Origin: Gemmatimonas sp.
GTDB lineage: Bacteria > Gemmatimonadota > Gemmatimonadetes > Gemmatimonadales > Gemmatimonadaceae
Direction of reading: 5' to 3'
Length of the DNA stretch: 64,000 bases
Assembly (NCBI RefSeq): GCF_021298855.1
Contig: NZ_JAJTHI010000026.1
Location: forward strand, 1 to 64,000
The position numbers and the translations under genes are program-made. Under the pieces are notes generated by a model. The model saw only the letters and a list, made by a program, of their open reading frames with translations, was not told the origin of the DNA and ran no database searches. Shown here piece after piece: positions 61,170 to 64,000 of the stretch; the stretch's first letter is position 1, and every line of letters starts with the position of its first letter.

Positions 61170-61222
61170 ACAGACGGAGAGACGTTCCCCGCGCGCGCCG
61201 GTGTGACGCCGCGCGCACCGAT

Positions 61223-61243
61223 TGTCACGATCATGGCGTGACA
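61223..61243. promoter_or_regulatory. 7-7-7 inverted repeat TGTCACG/CGTGACA
   Basis: A perfect 7-bp inverted repeat with a 7-nt spacer lies in the 178-bp gap between gspE and the barrel-protein gene. The form suggests a dimeric regulator site. Confidence 0.4.
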
Positions 61244-61253
61244 CCACACGCTG

Positions 61254-61269
61254 TGTGATCTGTCGCACA
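61254..61269. promoter_or_regulatory. CRP/FNR-like site
   Basis: TGTGA-TCTGTC-GCACA matches the CRP consensus TGTGA-N6-TCACA with one mismatch. It is 79 nt upstream of the ATG at 61348, a distance that would fit class I or II activation depending on the transcription start. Confidence 0.4.
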
Positions 61270-61347
61270 GGGCGCCGTTGCGGGCAGCCTGGGGAATCGT
61301 GAGCATGACGCGAGCCGTATGCCCGTGTCCGCTTCCTTCGATTTCAC

Positions 61348-62007
61348 ATGATCCCTTCACTGCCAACGGCATGGCGTGTGGGCGTGGCGCTGCTCGGCGT
61401 CGTGGCCGCCGCACCGACGCTTCACTCGCAGGCCGCGCCACGACCCACGGCGTCCGGATCCGCGCCGGCTGAACCCACCGTGCGCGGCGCCCTCGCGCAT
61501 CTGGCCACCAAGTACGGCGCCTGGCTGTCCATCGGTGCGAGTCGCGGTGGCGCGGATCTGTTCTGCGAGGTGTGCACGCAGGATCCCACCTACGGATGGG
61601 GGCTGCAGGCCAGTGCCGGACTGCGGCTGGCGCCGGCCTTGCTGCTGGGGGTGGAAACCGTCGGGTGGTTCGATGTGCTTGGCGACGCGGATCGCACGGT
61701 GCGCAGCACCACCGTGCTGCTGCGCAGCTACGCCTTCGGTCGCTCGCGACCCTTCCTGCAGGGAGGGGCGGGCGTGGCGCGCTATCGCGTGAGCGACGGC
61801 AACGCGGGCTTTCACACGCAGTCCCCGGCACTCACGCTGGGCGTGGGTCATGATTGGCGCGTCGGCTCGGCCACGGTGACGCCCCACATCGATGCGGTCG
61901 TATCGGTGGGCGGCAGGCTGCAGAGCGCACGCACGAGCAACGCCATCGATCCCAATGCGCGGCTGGCGCTGGTGCGCACCGGCTTCGCGCTGTCGTGGTT
62001 TCGCTGA
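61348..62007 (+). CDS. Outer membrane beta-barrel-like protein, 219 aa
   Basis: I do not recognise a named family. The product is a 219-residue exported protein with a signal peptide (LLGVVAAAPTLHSQA). The mature part alternates hydrophobic and polar residues in beta-strand fashion (GAWLSIGASRGGADLFCEVC, YGWGLQASAGLRLAPALLLG, FLQGGAGVARYRVSDGNAGF), ending ..TGFALSWFR. This suggests a small 8-strand barrel. The pair CEVC near residue 70 could form a disulfide in an outer loop. No Shine-Dalgarno sequence is visible. CRP-like and other palindromic sites lie upstream. Confidence 0.65.
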   Translation: MIPSLPTAWRVGVALLGVVAAAPTLHSQAAPRPTASGSAPAEPTVRGALAHLATKYGAWLSIGASRGGADLFCEVCTQDPTYGWGLQASAGLRLAPALLLGVETVGWFDVLGDADRTVRSTTVLLRSYAFGRSRPFLQGGAGVARYRVSDGNAGFHTQSPALTLGVGHDWRVGSATVTPHIDAVVSVGGRLQSARTSNAIDPNARLALVRTGFALSWFR

Positions 62008-62030
62008 CCACCTGCTGACCACCTGCTGAC
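62005..62030 (+). repeat. 11-bp tandem repeat over a stop codon
   Basis: TGACCACCTGC occurs twice in full (62005-62026) and then partly as TGACGACC. The first TGA is the stop codon of the barrel-protein gene, and the repeat places TGA in further frames. Confidence 0.7.
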
Positions 62031-62049
62031 GACCTTCGGAGAGCATATC

Positions 62050-63312
62050 ATGCGCCCTGTCCGTCCGTATCGTTCCGTCGCTGCGGGGCTGCTCGTCACG
62101 GCCACCCTGGCAGCGTGCAGCGGCACCGCCGACGCGCCCACGCAACCATCGGCCGATGCCATCGCGGCAGCCGCGCCCAGCCGGGCGTTCGGCATCTGGA
62201 CGCCCGGGCGCGGCGATACCTGCTCCGCCGACGTGCACGATCGCTACGCGACGCTGGGCCCCGACGGCAAGAAGTACCCCATCTGGCATCCGCCGACCGA
62301 TCCCGCCACGGGCTGTTCCTTCGGCCACGAGCACGGCCGGGATCCGCGCGGCTCGGCGCTGTATCGCGAGGTGGGCGATCTCCCCTTCGGCTACGCCAAC
62401 GAGCAGCTCGACCGTGCCGGACTTGGCATGCAACGGCACGAAGACCACGTGGGCCACAAGATCGAATGGGAGAACGATCTGCGTATCCGTCCCGGCGGCA
62501 GCGGCGGCGTGCTCGAAGTCACCTGCGACGTGATGGCCAAGCTGCATCAGGGCACGCACTCACGCGATGCGTTCGCCAACAACCTGCACGAACTCAATTA
62601 CCACATCCGGTGCAATGACCGCACCGAGATGCACATCACCATGCTCAGCGCCATCGGGCGCGCGGGGGAGTTTCAGAGCACGTGCGGCGGAACCATTGCC
62701 GCCGGCCCCGGCAATCCGGCCAACGCACCAGCCGGTGGCGGCCATCGCCGCATTCCCGATGCCGCGTGCATCCTGAATCGCATCCTGGTCGATCCGTCGC
62801 GCAGCTCCGATTTCGGCAGCCTGCACGAGAGCTGGGAAACGTCGAACGAAATCAAGGCGGCCAACGGCAAGCGACTGGCGTTCTTCAATCCGTACTTTCA
62901 GGTGTTCCGCCCGAGTCGCTTCTTCGACCCGCTCAATCCCACCGTGGTGGGGCGTCCGGTGGCGCTCTGCGCGACCGTCATGGGCGAGCGCCGGGCCCGC
63001 AGCCGCGAGTGTGATGGCCTCACGAGCACCGTGAATGGCACGCTGCTCAGCGTGGACTTCGATGACAGCCGGTCGCCCTTCAACGGCGCGCGCCGGCAGG
63101 TGGACATCAACGACAACGTCATCAGCAACGGCGGCGGGGCGACCGAGTGGTACACCGACCCCTTTGGCCGCAACGGTCGCACCACGCCGTTTCCCGGCAG
63201 CATCAAGCAGTTCATTGCCTCGATCGACAACAACTACGGTGTGGGCGTGAACGGTCCGGTGATCGGTGGCAACCGCGTGTACAGCGGCACGGGTACACGG
63301 GCGCCGAACTGA
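62050..63312 (+). CDS. Lipoprotein of unknown function, 420 aa
   Basis: I do not recognise the family. The product is a 420-residue lipoprotein with lipobox TLAAC (Cys23) and an Ala/Ser/Pro linker. The body has many His, Cys and Asp residues, including DTCSADVHDRYATLG, CSFGHEHGRDPRGS, QRHEDHVGHKIEW and LHELNYHIRCND. This cluster of His suggests metal binding, but no known motif is complete. C-terminal strands include VNGTLLSVDFDDSRSPFNGA and GGATEWYTDPFGRNGRTT. The ATG has GGAGAG 8 nt upstream. It lies 42 nt downstream of the barrel-protein gene, so the two may be co-transcribed. Confidence 0.7.
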   Translation: MRPVRPYRSVAAGLLVTATLAACSGTADAPTQPSADAIAAAAPSRAFGIWTPGRGDTCSADVHDRYATLGPDGKKYPIWHPPTDPATGCSFGHEHGRDPRGSALYREVGDLPFGYANEQLDRAGLGMQRHEDHVGHKIEWENDLRIRPGGSGGVLEVTCDVMAKLHQGTHSRDAFANNLHELNYHIRCNDRTEMHITMLSAIGRAGEFQSTCGGTIAAGPGNPANAPAGGGHRRIPDAACILNRILVDPSRSSDFGSLHESWETSNEIKAANGKRLAFFNPYFQVFRPSRFFDPLNPTVVGRPVALCATVMGERRARSRECDGLTSTVNGTLLSVDFDDSRSPFNGARRQVDINDNVISNGGGATEWYTDPFGRNGRTTPFPGSIKQFIASIDNNYGVGVNGPVIGGNRVYSGTGTRAPN

Positions 63313-63339
63313 TCAGTAGACGATCGGCTCACGCATTCC

Positions 63340-63554
63340 GGTAAGCGGCGATTCGACACGGCGGTCACGCGCCTGCAGGAGTGGGTGGGGCGGCGCGGTT
63401 CGTGCGCATTCATCGGTCGCACGTGGTCAATCTCGACTTCGTGAGCGCCATTCGCCCGCACGATGCCGGACGCTATCTGGTGGAGCTGCGCGACGGAGCC
63501 AAGATCGTGGCCAGTCGTTCGGGTACGCAGCTGCTGCGGCAGCTCACCGGATGA
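63340..63554 (+). pseudogene. Frameshifted LytTR DNA-binding domain remnant
   Basis: The frame ending at TGA 63552 encodes RFVRIHRSHVVNLDFV and GRYLVELRDGAKIVASRSGT, the C-terminal half of a LytTR response-regulator DNA-binding domain. The preceding part KRRFDTAVTRLQEWVG lies in a different frame (63343 onwards), and the two would join with a frameshift near 63390. There is no receiver domain and no credible start codon, so this looks like the decayed end of a LytTR regulator gene. A sequencing error would instead give only a truncated domain. Confidence 0.6.
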
Positions 63555-63741
63555 TCGTGAGGTACGCTCCATGTGGCGCTCGCCGCGACGCGTGATGCAA
63601 AGCGGATACGCAGATGCGCGACCGCGCACCAGGGCTGACAACTCGCCATTTGCATCGGCTGCACGTATGCTTTGGTGTACGTGGCCGATGTGCCAACCGT
63701 GTGCGGCCGCGCTGTGCGTCATCCTCTTGCTGGAGACAGCC

Positions 63742-64000
63742 ATGCTCACCCCTCGTCGGGTCTTGTCGCCGCTGCTCTCGCTCACGCTCGTCCTTTCGCT
63801 CGCAGGAACTCGGGCCGAGGCGCAGTATCCGGAACTGCAGCCGGGCACCACCATTCGCATGCGCGGATCGCAACTCGCGGGAACCGTGCGTGGCATCATC
63901 GTGGCCCGAAGTGGTGACTCGCTCACCGTTGCCCGCACGAATGCGGGGCCGCTCACCATCGCGATCTCGTCGTTGAACTCGGTCGATGTGTTCCGCGGGA
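63742..64000 (+). CDS. Secreted small protein, 3' end off window
   Basis: This is a partial gene with 86 residues visible. ATG 63742 has GGAGA 6 nt upstream. A signal peptide (RRVLSPLLSLTLVLSLAGTR) ends near EAQ, followed by a small beta-rich domain (PGTTIRMRGSQLAGTVRGII, ARSGDSLTVARTNAGPLTIA). I do not recognise a named family. The reading frame is still open at the right edge. Confidence 0.7.
   Translation, partial: MLTPRRVLSPLLSLTLVLSLAGTRAEAQYPELQPGTTIRMRGSQLAGTVRGIIVARSGDSLTVARTNAGPLTIAISSLNSVDVFRG

Overview
The window is very GC-rich and is packed with genes on both strands. It reads as chromosomal DNA of a Gemmatimonadota-type Gram-negative bacterium (close to Gemmatimonas). The evidence is a SusC/SusD-type outer-membrane pair, several large TonB-dependent receptors, a FecI/FecR-type regulatory cassette, many lipoproteins, PD40-propeller amidohydrolases, a VPS10/BNR-propeller protein and DUF5916, DUF1501 and DUF1800 proteins. 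This phylum call is inference from gene content. No rRNA, tRNA, CRISPR array, transposase or phage gene was recognised.

Layout. 1-2.4 kb: a low-complexity Pro/Thr-type repeat at the left edge, a small unknown gene, an amidase-signature hydrolase and a 13-copy 15-bp minisatellite. 2.4-9.6 kb (minus): an APC amino-acid permease, a YfhO-like multi-spanning membrane protein and a secreted PD40-propeller/amidohydrolase. 9.9-14.1 kb (plus): a SusC-like receptor and SusD-like lipoprotein, closed by a perfect 14-bp hairpin. 14.1-21.0 kb (minus): ECF sigma factor, FecR-like anti-sigma factor, STN-containing TonB receptor and a second TonB receptor, which looks like one cell-surface-signalling unit. 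21.0-23.9 kb: a thiol peroxidase of the glutathione peroxidase family, an AlkC-type DNA glycosylase, a secreted unknown and a PqiA-like membrane protein. 24.0-29.5 kb: a DUF5916 outer-membrane protein and a VPS10/BNR-propeller protein. 29.5-35.6 kb (minus): an LVIVD-repeat lipoprotein, two alpha/beta hydrolases, a small unknown, a type II NADH dehydrogenase and YccF. 36-44 kb: MBL-fold lipoprotein, unknown, amidohydrolase, RecQ, a FecA-like receptor behind a Fur-box-like site, and a VOC protein. 44-51 kb (mostly minus): gamma-glutamyltransferase, ProC, DUF4256, a lipoprotein head-to-head with a cupredoxin, DUF1501 and DUF1800. 51.5-61.2 kb (plus): a ten-gene type II secretion operon in the order G-F-H-I-J-K-L-M-D-E, with most genes joined by ATGA/GTGA overlaps. 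61.3-64 kb: an outer-membrane barrel protein, a lipoprotein, a frameshifted LytTR remnant and the start of a small secreted protein.

How the genes fit together. Much of the window concerns the cell envelope: substrate uptake (SusC/D, four TonB receptors in all), its surface signalling (sigma/FecR), secreted hydrolases and a complete-looking type II export machine that could carry them. Two points stand out. The GspM-like protein appears to carry a GspC/PilP-type C-terminal domain, which would explain the absence of a separate gspC. Many genes without a Shine-Dalgarno sequence have a TANNNT or CANNNT -10-like hexamer exactly 6 nt before the start codon, which points to widespread leaderless transcription. 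I found no system that I can call wholly new.
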